Shown here: positions 16,629-24,462 of the stretch, in pieces
Numbering within the stretch: the stretch's first letter is position 1
Layout: each line of letters opens with the position of its first letter
Assembly (NCBI GenBank): GCA_005882115.1
Contig: VBEG01000038.1
Coordinates: forward strand, 1 to 64,000
From: Chloroflexota bacterium
Lineage (GTDB): Bacteria; Chloroflexota; Dormibacteria; Dormibacterales; Dormibacteraceae
Length of the DNA stretch: 64,000 nucleotides
Direction of reading: 5' to 3'
The notes under the pieces: model-generated
What the model was told of the DNA's origin: nothing
The model's database searches: none
What the model saw: the letters and a program-made list of their open reading frames with translations, nothing else
Position numbers and translations under genes: made by a program

Positions 16629-17135
16629 TCAACCAAGAGGCTCACCCGTCGACTCAGCCGAGGCCAAGTCCCCCCCTACCCGGTCGCCGAGTTCGAGTTT
16701 GGCGCGAGCAGCGCTGCGACTGCGAGAGATTCGCGAGTAGACCGTGCCACCCGGTATGCGAAGGCGGAGGCTGATCTCCCGCCCGCTCAGGCCGAGGACA
16801 GATAACACGAGGGCAGGGTCGAGGGCTGGCAACAGGCGCAGCTGGTGGCGAGCGAGGGCTTGGCTCTCGACATCTAGGGCAGCTCGGTGCACTCGATCCT
16901 TCAACTGATCGGTCGGCCGTCGAGCTTTCCCGTCAAGGTAGAGGCGGCGCGCGATCATGTGCAGCCACGCTGCCATCCGCTGACCCTTGAACTGAGTGCG
17001 CCTGGATAGGGCACGGCAGTTGGTCTCCTGAACCAGATCATCGGCGTCGGCCGGCTGGCTGGTCAGGCCCGAGGCGTAGCGACGAAGGCCAGGCTGCTCG
17101 GCGAGCAGCGCTGCCGCGAAGGGGATGGCATGCAA
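16629..17135 (-). CDS. ECF-type RNA polymerase sigma factor
   Basis: 168-aa sigma-70 family protein. Region 2 (LRRYASGLTSQPADADDLVQETNCRAL) with the DAxDLVQET core and region 4 (LSGREISLRLRIPGGTVYSRISRSR) with its helix-turn-helix are visible; regions 1 and 3 are lacking, as in ECF sigmas. No anti-sigma gene is seen beside it. The region 4 hydrophobic spacing is somewhat degenerate and the gene lies in a stretch with little other coding, so it could be decaying. Its own targets cannot be read from the sequence. Confidence 0.7.
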   Translation of the reverse strand: MHAIPFAAALLAEQPGLRRYASGLTSQPADADDLVQETNCRALSRRTQFKGQRMAAWLHMIARRLYLDGKARRPTDQLKDRVHRAALDVESQALARHQLRLLPALDPALVLSVLGLSGREISLRLRIPGGTVYSRISRSRSAARAKLELGDRVGGDLASAESTGEPLG

Positions 17136-17915
17136 GCTTTCAACTCCTCACGAGGGATCGCTTCTCAACCCGGCCACGCAAGCTGCGGACCATGGCACTC
17201 AGCGCCCCCCTCTCGTCGAGGTAGTGGGCGTCGGTGGCCGGTGATGATACCCCACCGACCGGACGTGCGCCGTACAGGGGCTACCCGGTCGCGCCACTCG
17301 ATTTCCTCCTCTCGGTCGGCGTCGCGTGGACGCCGCCTCGAACCTGGGCCGTGCCAGCGCCGGCGGTCGCGGGTTTCAGAGGCGATTCAAGCCCGTGAGT
17401 GCCGGCAGTCGCGGCAAATTTCGCCTGAGCTGGCACCATGGGGTTAGCTGTTCGCCGTTCCCGCCCTTGCCGGCGGCTTGATGGGTTATCTCTGGAGGCG
17501 ACCCACCCGACGGAGGTAGAACAGGCAGGGTGGCTGGGCTAGGGTGCGGGTTGTCCAGAGAGCCGAAGCTCCGAGGCAGTCTGAGCCAGCGGTCGTGGAG
17601 GTGCGTCGCTGCCCAGGTTGGCGCCGTCTTGCCCATGACGAAGAGCTGCCTTGCGGCAACTCTCGCAGCACCACGCGGTTTTGCCTGCGCGCGCAGTTAA
17701 GGCAAATCGATTCAGTATCCCCACCGACTTTGTCCAACGTCGGCAAGGCCCAAAACCGTCGAGTTCTGGATGGGACATTTGCCCATGGGCACGGGACATC
17801 TGCCCATACCCGTTCCGTGGCCGGATCGTCCCCATCGCTTCCACGACAAACTGTGCCGAAACGCGCCCCAAAACGCCGTCGGCAAGCCACCTTTCGGCAC
17901 AGTTTTGTGCCCGGC
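17136..17915 (+). other. Gene-poor stretch with hairpins and repeats
   Basis: No ORF here has a convincing protein. It holds an 8-bp stem (GTCGGTGG 17230-17237 / CCACCGAC 17252-17259) upstream of the sigma gene, a repeated GGGACATYTGCCCAT (17772 and 17793) with the 12-bp palindrome TGCCCATGGGCA at 17780-17791, and a 14-bp inverted repeat at 17848-17905. On the minus strand around 17641-17712, CLNC in one frame and CCESCRKAA in another suggest a frameshifted zinc-ribbon remnant. Confidence 0.5.
17848..17905 (+). repeat. Perfect 14-bp inverted repeat
   Basis: AAACTGTGCCGAAA (17848-17861) and TTTCGGCACAGTTT (17892-17905) are exact reverse complements 30 nt apart. The right arm overlaps a smaller hairpin (GGCACAGTTTTGTGCC-type). 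It lies just downstream of the 51-codon minus-strand ORF. It could be a transcript-end hairpin, a regulator site or ends of a very small element. Confidence 0.75.
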
Positions 17916-18071
17916 TTAGCGGCGGTCGGTCCTCGAGTGGACGAACCAGTGGTCCTTGCGGTCGGTCTGGCCGTGCGAAAATCCTGGGCGCGAGTCGGCC
18001 CCGAAAAGGCCCATCAGGACGCACGCCAGAATCAGAATCGCGAAAGCCAGCGGCTGTGCCCAGGCGCCCAT
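17916..18071 (-). CDS. 51-aa single-pass membrane peptide (hypothetical)
   Basis: Too short for the ORF track. The protein starts MGAWAQPLAFAILILACVLM and has one hydrophobic helix (residues ~6-25) followed by a charged, Arg/Asp/His-rich cytosolic-type tail ending TDRR. GGAGAGG lies 14 nt upstream of the ATG, a spacing like that of ftsA and ftsZ here. It is the best coding candidate in this gene-poor stretch: clear hydrophobicity pattern, ATG start and ribosome binding site. No family recognised. The 14-bp inverted repeat is just downstream of its stop. Confidence 0.5.
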   Translation of the reverse strand: MGAWAQPLAFAILILACVLMGLFGADSRPGFSHGQTDRKDHWFVHSRTDRR

Positions 18072-18432
18072 GTCTCGAGCCTAGACCTCTCCACTCATTA
18101 AGTCGAGCTTGTTGGCTCCGCGGGCGCCTGCTTCAGGCGCTCCGTCACGACGGCCGTCAATGCCCAGAAGCTGACTTCAACATCCAGGTCAACAGCGGCT
18201 ACCACGGCCCGGGTGAATACCCGGTCTCGGAAGCATCCTCGACGCCGGCAGCAACTTGGGCTCTAGGTGGGGTCGTTCGTGGCTTCCTCGACAACCGGCG
18301 GCGGCACGCTGGCCGTGAACAAGGACCGGAAATCGGGGACTCTTGACTCCGACCTCAGTGGCGGCGAGCACGTGAAATGAACATTCAGCTGCGACCAGGT
18401 CAAAGACCGAATAGATCGTTGCGAGCGCGGGT
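18072..18432 (+). other. Intergenic region without a recognised gene
   Basis: About 360 bp. The ORFs on both strands are shadows. One short hairpin (GCGCCT/AGGCGC near 18123-18139) is visible. A possible promoter for the next gene (TTGACT near 18345) has no matching -10 at the right distance. Nothing else is seen. Confidence 0.5.
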
Positions 18433-18870
18433 ATGAACTCGGGTATGAGCAGCAGCTTTCTCGATTTCAACCGCAACCTGATCAAGGATCTGCGCGCCCA
18501 CGGCGGCAAGGCCACCGACGGCCCGTTCCAGGGCCGCGACGTGCTGATCCTGACGACCAAAGGCGCTAGGTCCGGCGAGGATCGCGAGAACCCGCTGGTT
18601 TACACGCGCGACAACGAGCATCACGTGATCGTCGCGTCGAAGGGCGGCGGGCCCACGAACCCCTCCTGGTACCACAACCTCAAGACCCACCCGATCGTGA
18701 CGGTCGAGGCGCGCGGCGAGAAGTTCAACGCCCGCGCCAAGGTCATCGAGGGCGAGGACTACGAGCGTCTTTACAAGCAGCACGCCGACATCAATCCGGG
18801 CTTCTGGGACTACCGCAAGAAGACCAGCCGGAAGATCCCAGTGATCGTTCTGGAGCGGCTGGACTCCTAG
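18433..18870 (+). CDS. Deazaflavin (F420)-dependent nitroreductase family protein
   Basis: 145-aa split-barrel protein of the DUF385/Ddn family, known mainly from F420-producing bacteria. The core motif is present: TTKGARSGEDRENPLVY (strand and phosphate-binding turn) and VIVASKGGGPTNPSWYHNLKTHP, the family's most conserved block. Members reduce quinones, nitro compounds or act in redox protection. ATG 18433 is given; ATG 18445 is a possible alternative. It suggests that this organism makes or uses F420. It stands alone, with the LapA-like gene 49 nt downstream under its own promoter. Confidence 0.88.
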   Translation: MNSGMSSSFLDFNRNLIKDLRAHGGKATDGPFQGRDVLILTTKGARSGEDRENPLVYTRDNEHHVIVASKGGGPTNPSWYHNLKTHPIVTVEARGEKFNARAKVIEGEDYERLYKQHADINPGFWDYRKKTSRKIPVIVLERLDS

Positions 18871-18906
18871 TCGCGGTTAAGGTTCGCCACCCGGCGATCA
18901 AGGGAG

Positions 18907-18912
18907 TAACCT
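18907..18912 (+). promoter_or_regulatory. -10-like box 7 nt before a GTG start
   Basis: TAACCT, followed 7 nt later by the GTG of the LapA-like gene, with no Shine-Dalgarno sequence between. The same TAACCTTC-7-GTG layout occurs at pgeF. Confidence 0.4.
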
Positions 18913-18919
18913 TCGCCGG

Positions 18920-19438
18920 GTGCCCGATCTGAGCCACCTCTGGCAGCGTTTTGTGCTCGCGTGCGCCCTCCTTTTTGGGCTCGTGCTCGGCGTTGGAGCG
19001 ACCGTCTTCGGCTACAGCAACACCGCCACGGTCAGCGTCGGCTGGTCGGTCTTCCACCTCAACGGCGTACCGCTGTGGACCGTGGCGCTCATCCCCCTGG
19101 CTGTGGTCCTGGTCGCGGGCACCGCCTACCACTGGCTCAACAGCCTTCACCACTTCAGCGAACACATGCGGCACCGCCACCGGGTCCGTGAGCTGGAGGT
19201 CGAGGTCGCCTCGCTCAAGGCTCACCTCGACGAGCTGCTCGGCATGCCCGACCACTCGACCGCTAAGGTCGTTCCTGATGCGACTGAAATCGAGCCGGAG
19301 TCTCCGGTCGCGACCGATGCCGAGCCGGCCTCTTCCAATGGCGACCTCAGCTCCGCCAAGGAGCCTGAAACTGCCGTCGTGGTGACCAACGGCGCCTCGG
19401 AGGTCAGGACTCCGAAACCGAAGACCACACGGGCCTGA
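18920..19438 (+). CDS. LapA-like (DUF1049) membrane protein
   Basis: 172 aa. Two transmembrane helices (residues ~9-31 and ~49-70) flank a short periplasmic loop with the NTATVSVGWSVF pattern typical of the LapA/DUF1049 family. A predicted coiled coil (HRVRELEVEVASLKAHLDELL) and a low-complexity acidic tail rich in Glu, Pro and Ser follow. Family members help assemble envelope components in Gram-negatives; here the role is unknown. GTG start close behind a TAACCT box. The stop overlaps the next ATG (TGATG), so the LOG-family gene is co-translated. Confidence 0.75.
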   Translation: MPDLSHLWQRFVLACALLFGLVLGVGATVFGYSNTATVSVGWSVFHLNGVPLWTVALIPLAVVLVAGTAYHWLNSLHHFSEHMRHRHRVRELEVEVASLKAHLDELLGMPDHSTAKVVPDATEIEPESPVATDAEPASSNGDLSSAKEPETAVVVTNGASEVRTPKPKTTRA

Positions 19439-20232
19439 TGCACGAGTCGGGTCGCCGGGACAGCGCTGACCGCCGCCGCGCCGGTCGGCTGGTCGTCCCC
19501 AGCCAGCAGGCCCCCGCCGACCGTTCGCTGCTCGAGCGCAGCGCGATCGAGGAGCTCAGTCACCACGCCGACCCTTGGCGCGTGCTGCGCATCCTGTCGG
19601 AGTTCGTGGAGGGCTTTGACGCGCTCAACGAGGTCGGTCCAGCGGTGACCGTGTTCGGCTCCGCCCGGGCCAAGCACGACGACCCTTACTACAAGGCCGG
19701 TCGTTCCCTAGGTGCCGCGCTCGCGAATCGCGGGTTCGCTGTCATCACCGGTGGCGGGCCCGGAATCATGGAGGCCGTCAACCGCGGCTGCCATGAGGTC
19801 GGTGGGTTGTCGGTCGGCTGCAACATCGAGCTGCCCCACGAGCAGTCCCTCAACCGCTACGTCGATCTAGGCGTCGAGTTCCGCTACTTCTTCGTCCGCA
19901 AGAACATGTTCGTCAAGTACGCACGCGGCTTTGTCATCTTCCCGGGCGGCTTTGGCACGCTCGATGAGCTGTTCGAGTCGCTCACCCTCGCGCAGACGGG
20001 CAAGATCGAACATTTCCCGATCGTGCTTTTCGGCTCGCCCTACTGGCGCGGTCTGCTCGAGTGGCTTCAAGACCACGTCCTGGCGTCAGGCGCGATCGCA
20101 CCCGACGACCTGAAGCTGATGACGATCACCGACGACCCTGATGAAGCAGCCGAGATGGCCACCCGACCCCTACCCGTTCGGGTCGAGGAGCCTCGCGAGC
20201 AGACAGGCGAACCCAAGGCGGACGCGCAATAG
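19438..20232 (+). CDS. LOG-family Rossmann-fold protein (TIGR00730)
   Basis: 264 aa, with the LOG signature GGGPGIMEAVNRG and PGGFGTLDELFE. Homologues with these motifs hydrolyse nucleoside 5'-monophosphates to release the base, as in cytokinin-activating enzymes; bacterial roles are mostly nucleotide salvage or undefined. The N-terminal ~60 residues contain an extra helical segment (HADPWRVLRILSEFVEGF) seen in the longer family branch. Starts at ATG overlapping the previous stop. Its stop overlaps the putative start region of the PLD gene. Confidence 0.88.
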   Translation: MHESGRRDSADRRRAGRLVVPSQQAPADRSLLERSAIEELSHHADPWRVLRILSEFVEGFDALNEVGPAVTVFGSARAKHDDPYYKAGRSLGAALANRGFAVITGGGPGIMEAVNRGCHEVGGLSVGCNIELPHEQSLNRYVDLGVEFRYFFVRKNMFVKYARGFVIFPGGFGTLDELFESLTLAQTGKIEHFPIVLFGSPYWRGLLEWLQDHVLASGAIAPDDLKLMTITDDPDEAAEMATRPLPVRVEEPREQTGEPKADAQ

Positions 20233-21296
20233 GTCCGCTCGACTTCTATTTCCTGAACGACGGCGGCCAGACCGCCGCCGTCGTCGCCCAGCGCGTCGGG
20301 TCTTTTCTCGACGGCGCGACAAAGACGCTCGACCTCGCCATGTACGACCTTCGTCTGGAGCAATCGCCGTCAGCGACGCTGCTCCACTCTTTCGAGGCGG
20401 CGGTCAAGCGAGGCGTCGCCGTACGGCTGATCTTCAACGAAGATCACGCCCAGACGATTCCTGTGCCCCCTCCGCCCGAGATTGACTGGGCGTTCGTCGA
20501 CCAGCTGAAATCAATCGGCGTTCAGGTGCGACCGGTTCCCGGTGTGCCGGATCTGATGCACCACAAGTACGTCGTCCGCGACGCAGCCTCGGTTTTGACG
20601 GGTTCGACCAACTGGACGAACGACTCCTGGAATCGCGAAGAGAACGTGTTGTTCACCGTCGACTCCGGCGAGGTGGCGGCCGCCTACGCGCAGAATTTCA
20701 ACGGGCTGTGGGACAAGCCAGTCGTGGCGGCTTCAGGCCGTTACTCGGTGCCGTGGCTATTGCTGTCCGACGCGACGCGTGTGCGGCCCTACTTCTGCCC
20801 CGGCCGCAGCCTGAAGCTTGTGCATGCCATGTCGCGGTCGATCGCTTCGGCTGAGAAGCGCGTCCGCGTGTGCTCTCCCGTGATCACGTCGGGCCCGATC
20901 CTCGGCACTCTCGCCGAGGCGTGCGAGCAGAGGAAGGTCGACATCGCCGGTGTGTACGATGCGACGCAGATGGACGACGTGCAGCGTCAGTGGTCGAGCC
21001 AGGGCGGCGCGGCCTGGAAGATAGGCGCGTTCCATACAGTCGTCTCTTCTGCCCGCTTTGGCGCGAAGCGCTCGACACCGTATGCGAAGGGAAGTGTGCA
21101 CGACTTCATGCACGCGAAGATCCTGGTGGCGGACGACTACGTGTACGCGGGCAGCTTCAACCTCTCGCACAGCGGCGAAAGCAACGCTGAGAACGTGATC
21201 CAGATCGAGAGCGCGGCGATCGCGCAGATGTGCGTCGCCTACATCGACCGGGTGGCGGCCAGGTACGGCAGCCCACCCGCGCACGTGATGCCCTGA
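20229..21296 (+). CDS. Phospholipase D-like domain protein
   Basis: Two HKD motifs (HHKYVVRDAASVLTGSTNW and HAKILVADDYVYAGSFNLS) form the catalytic pair of the PLD superfamily. It could be a nuclease or a phospholipase; no signal peptide is seen. The ORF track's ATG at 20340 cuts off the first strand and helix, because in-frame residues LDFYFLNDGGQTAAVV and LDLAMYD upstream match the normal PLD N-terminus. No ATG, GTG or TTG exists before this; ATA at 20229 overlapping the LOG stop (ATAG) or CTG 20253 are the candidates. The start is uncertain. Confidence 0.8.
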   Translation: MGPLDFYFLNDGGQTAAVVAQRVGSFLDGATKTLDLAMYDLRLEQSPSATLLHSFEAAVKRGVAVRLIFNEDHAQTIPVPPPPEIDWAFVDQLKSIGVQVRPVPGVPDLMHHKYVVRDAASVLTGSTNWTNDSWNREENVLFTVDSGEVAAAYAQNFNGLWDKPVVAASGRYSVPWLLLSDATRVRPYFCPGRSLKLVHAMSRSIASAEKRVRVCSPVITSGPILGTLAEACEQRKVDIAGVYDATQMDDVQRQWSSQGGAAWKIGAFHTVVSSARFGAKRSTPYAKGSVHDFMHAKILVADDYVYAGSFNLSHSGESNAENVIQIESAAIAQMCVAYIDRVAARYGSPPAHVMP

Positions 21297-22687
21297 CCGG
21301 ACGAAGGATCTTGTGGATCGCGGTCGCTCTCACGGCGATCGTTTCCGTCGTGGTCCTGTGGGTCGCGCCTCGCCTGCAACCGACCACGGGGACGCTCGTC
21401 GTCGTTGCCGCGGGCCGCACGGCCACGACATTGCCTTCATCGACGCTCATGCTCCGTCAGGGGGACGGTTCATGGGTCACCGTCGGGAGCGTCGCCGGCA
21501 GCGTGCCCGCCGCACCCGACCAGACGCAGCTGATCGCGAGCGCGCTGCCGGTCGGCGTGTACGACCATGTGCGGCTTGGCGATGACACATACGCCGTCAC
21601 GGTCGACATCACCTCCGGCCGCGTGGCGCCGCTGTTGCTGGGCATCGATGGGGGAAGGCTCGTCGCCGGCGCCGTCTACGCCGGCAACGACGACGTGAAC
21701 CTCGGCCTCGGCGAGCTCTCCGGCAAGTTCGTTGCGATGCCGGCCTTCACCCTCGTCGACCAGGCGGGAGGCCCCTTCAGCCTGAAGGCGATCGCAGGAA
21801 AGGACGTCGTGATCGCCGCCTTCCACACGACCTGCCACGAGACGTGCCCGCTGTACACCGCGTTATACCTCCAGCTCGCCAAGCGTGTGCCCGCGACCGT
21901 GCAGCTGGTCGAAGTCACCACCGATCCAGCGACCGATACACCAGCGGTGCTATCGCAATACGCCAAGGGCGTCGGAGCCAGCTGGACCTTTGCGACCGGC
22001 ACGGCCGCCCAGGTGGCGAGCTTTTGGAAGCCATTTGGCGTGGACCTCGCGACCGGCGACACACATACCTCGACGCTGGCCCTCGTGGATCGTCACGGCT
22101 ACATCAGGCTCGTCTACCGCGGCGTCCCGAAAGTTGGCAACGATATCCCGCCGTCGCTTGTGACGTTGCTCAGCGCCCAGGGCCTGGCGCAGCTCGCGTC
22201 GGGAGGGGATGGTTGGGGCGCGCCCGATGTGCTCCAGGCGCTTACCACGATCGTCGGAGCAGACCAATCTCCGCCGACCGGCGGCGGCAAGGCGCCGGCC
22301 TTCACGCTGACCTCCACGGTCGGCGCGAACATGAGCCTGGCCGACTTCGCTGGCAAGCCGCTCGTGATCAACTTCTGGGCGACCTACTGCCCGCCGTGTA
22401 AGGCCGAGATGCCGCTGCTCAAGACGGCCGTGCCGCGCGCGGGGGCACGACTGCTGCTCATCAACGAGGGCGAAAGCAGCGCAGTGGCGAGCGGTTTTCT
22501 CGCCCAGATTGGCGTCGATCAGCCTTCGCTGCTGGACCCGAACCTCTCGGTTGGCCGTCAGTACGGCCTCTCCGCGCTGCCCATGACGATCTTCATCAAG
22601 CCGGACGGCACCATCGACAGAAGGCAGATCGGCCAGCTCGGCGATCGCGTGCTGGAGGCGGAGTTGTCGATTCTGGTCACTCAGTAG
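21293..22687 (+). CDS. Sco1/SenC-TlpA double thioredoxin-fold fusion protein
   Basis: 464 aa, membrane-anchored by an N-terminal helix (ILWIAVALTAIVSVVVLW). Residues ~30-145 form an unassigned beta-rich region. Residues ~146-295 are a Sco-type domain with CHETC (Cys 181/185) and the distal His (DTHTSTLALVD), the copper ligands used to load CuA. Residues ~335-464 are a TlpA/ResA-type domain with CPPC (366-369). The two activities, copper delivery and thiol reduction, are usually separate proteins. The best start is CTG 21293, overlapping the previous stop (CTGA); TTG 21311 is an alternative. ctaA and ctaB follow, fitting cytochrome oxidase assembly. Confidence 0.85.
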   Translation: MTGRRILWIAVALTAIVSVVVLWVAPRLQPTTGTLVVVAAGRTATTLPSSTLMLRQGDGSWVTVGSVAGSVPAAPDQTQLIASALPVGVYDHVRLGDDTYAVTVDITSGRVAPLLLGIDGGRLVAGAVYAGNDDVNLGLGELSGKFVAMPAFTLVDQAGGPFSLKAIAGKDVVIAAFHTTCHETCPLYTALYLQLAKRVPATVQLVEVTTDPATDTPAVLSQYAKGVGASWTFATGTAAQVASFWKPFGVDLATGDTHTSTLALVDRHGYIRLVYRGVPKVGNDIPPSLVTLLSAQGLAQLASGGDGWGAPDVLQALTTIVGADQSPPTGGGKAPAFTLTSTVGANMSLADFAGKPLVINFWATYCPPCKAEMPLLKTAVPRAGARLLLINEGESSAVASGFLAQIGVDQPSLLDPNLSVGRQYGLSALPMTIFIKPDGTIDRRQIGQLGDRVLEAELSILVTQ

Positions 22688-22699
22688 ACTGGCCAGCGG

Positions 22700-23611
22700 A
22701 TGCTCTCGGCCGCCACTTTCCGACGCCTTGCTTTCCTGACCGCATCTTTCGCCTACCTCCAGATCGCGCTTGGCGGCGTGGTACGCGTGACGGACTCAGG
22801 TCTCGGTTGCCCCGACTGGCCGCTGTGCCACGGGAGGCCCTATCCGGCGGCTGACATCCACTCGATCATCGAGTACTCGCATCGCACCGTGGGCACGATC
22901 ACGGGCGTGCTCCTCATCGTGACCGTCGTCACGGCATGGCTGGTCTTCCGGCGCACCCGGCCACTCGTCGCCTGGCTCGCGACCGCGTCTGTGCTCGCCA
23001 TCGCTGCAGAGGGTGCGCTCGGAGGAGTGGTCGTCGTGAACGAGCTCGCGTCGTGGCTCGTCGTCGTGCACCTGGCACTGGCCATGATCATCCTCGGCTT
23101 TCTGATCGCGACCGCGGTGGTGTCGTTGCCTTCAACGTCCGCGGTCGCCGACGCGTCGTTCCGGCGCCTCGCGGCGCTCGCCGCGGCCGCAACCTACGTC
23201 TTGCTGTTGACCGGCTCGACCGTGGTGGCCAGCTCGGCGGATGAAAGCTGTCGCGCGTGGCCGTTGTGTGGCAACGGCTTTGCGTTCGACTTCGCGGGCG
23301 CCAACGCACTCACGATGCTGCACCGCGGGGCGGTGCTGCTAATCGGAATCCTCCTCGTTTACGTGTTGCGGGCGGCCATTCGCCACCAGGCGACTCGGCG
23401 TGTCGCGGTGGCGACTGCGATCGTGTTCGCCCTCCAGGTCGCGGTGGGCGTGGGCAGCGCGTTGACCGACGCGGCGTTCTTCAACGGCCTGCACGTCGCG
23501 ATCGCCACGCTGGTCTGGTCGGGGATGCTGTCGATCGCGCTCCTGGCTCTTTCGCGAGGCGACCGCAGTCCCGCCCTGTCACGGCTCGCGGTGGACAAAC
23601 ACCCGGCATGA
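22700..23611 (+). CDS. ctaA: Heme A synthase (CtaA/COX15)
   Basis: Oxidises the C8 methyl of heme O to make heme A. About eight transmembrane helices; the four heme-ligating His can be seen in EYSHRTVG, VVHLALAM, MLHRGAV and GLHVAIA. Two extracellular Cys pairs (CPDWPLC and CRAWPLC) match the Cys-pair class of the enzyme. 303 aa is typical. A TAGACT box 9 nt before the ATG could give an internal promoter. Its stop overlaps ctaB by 4 nt (ATGA). Confidence 0.95.
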   Translation: MLSAATFRRLAFLTASFAYLQIALGGVVRVTDSGLGCPDWPLCHGRPYPAADIHSIIEYSHRTVGTITGVLLIVTVVTAWLVFRRTRPLVAWLATASVLAIAAEGALGGVVVVNELASWLVVVHLALAMIILGFLIATAVVSLPSTSAVADASFRRLAALAAAATYVLLLTGSTVVASSADESCRAWPLCGNGFAFDFAGANALTMLHRGAVLLIGILLVYVLRAAIRHQATRRVAVATAIVFALQVAVGVGSALTDAAFFNGLHVAIATLVWSGMLSIALLALSRGDRSPALSRLAVDKHPA

Positions 23612-24462
23612 GTATGGTGCGCGACTACCTGAGCCTTCTGAAGCTGCGGGTTGTCTTGCTGCTCGACGCCACCGCGGTAGGAGTGATGTTCCCCGCGGCC
23701 CATGGCAATCCGAAAGTCACCAGCGTGGTGGCGGTCCTCCTGGGCGGCACGTTGGCAGCCGGCGGAGCCCACGCGATCAACTGCTGGTTCGACCGCGACA
23801 TCGACGGCGAGATGTATCGCACCCGCCGCCGTCCTCTGCCGAACGGCCGCATCCCCGCCTGGCACGCCCTCGCGATCGGCATCGCGCTGAACATCCTCGC
23901 CTTCGGTGTCCTGTGGGTCGGGGCCAACCTGCTTGCGGCGTCGCTGGCGCTGGCGGGCTCGCTGATCTACGTCTTTGTGTACACCATGTGGCTCAAGCGC
24001 TCCACGCCGCACAACATCGTCATCGGCGGTGCCGCAGGCGCCGTTCCGCCGCTTGTCGGCTGGGCGGCGGCGACCGGTCGCGTCGACCTCACGGCGCTGG
24101 CCCTGTTTGGAGTGATCTTTTTCTGGACCCCGCCGCACTTCTGGGCGCTGGCCCAAATGATCAAGACCGACTACGCGCGCGCCCACGTGCCGATGCTGCC
24201 CGTAGTCGCGGGAGAGCAATCGGCCAAGCGGCAGAGCATGGTCTACGCAGTCCTGACGGCAGCGGTGAGCGTGGTGCCGTTCTTCACCGGCTCAGCCGGT
24301 CCCGTCTACCTCGCGGGCGCGATCGTGCTGGGTATCGGCCTGGTCGGCATCTCGATCCTCGACCTGGAAGGTCGCCGATGGACGAGGCGGCTGTGGACTT
24401 ATTCGATGGTCTACGTCGCTCTGCTGTTCGCTGTCTTCGCCGTGTCTCCCTTCATTCCCTGA
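23608..24462 (+). CDS. ctaB: Protoheme IX farnesyltransferase (heme O synthase)
   Basis: UbiA-superfamily prenyltransferase that makes heme O, the substrate of CtaA. The two Asp-rich motifs are present (NCWFDRDIDGEMYRTRRRPLP, and the second as KTDYARAHVPML), with the family block FFWTPPHFWALA. ATG 23608 overlaps the ctaA stop; the longer ORF in the track starting at 23257 is ctaA read in another frame. The sco-ctaA-ctaB order implies an aa3-type oxidase elsewhere in the genome. Its stop overlaps the next ATG (TGATG). Confidence 0.95.
   Translation: MSMVRDYLSLLKLRVVLLLDATAVGVMFPAAHGNPKVTSVVAVLLGGTLAAGGAHAINCWFDRDIDGEMYRTRRRPLPNGRIPAWHALAIGIALNILAFGVLWVGANLLAASLALAGSLIYVFVYTMWLKRSTPHNIVIGGAAGAVPPLVGWAAATGRVDLTALALFGVIFFWTPPHFWALAQMIKTDYARAHVPMLPVVAGEQSAKRQSMVYAVLTAAVSVVPFFTGSAGPVYLAGAIVLGIGLVGISILDLEGRRWTRRLWTYSMVYVALLFAVFAVSPFIP

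Noticed and set aside
16560-17200. Integrated element using the tmRNA 3' end as attachment site
   Set aside because: No second copy of the tmRNA 3' sequence and no integrase gene were found in the following kilobases; the flanking repeat is inverted, not direct.
17544-18101. 185-aa plus-strand ORF in the gene-poor stretch
   Set aside because: No motif, Arg/Pro-rich composition, no ribosome binding site, and it conflicts with the better 51-aa minus-strand ORF.
23257-24462. 401-aa ORF reading through to ctaB
   Set aside because: The first ~117 residues are ctaA in another frame; ctaB begins at ATG 23608, overlapping the ctaA stop.
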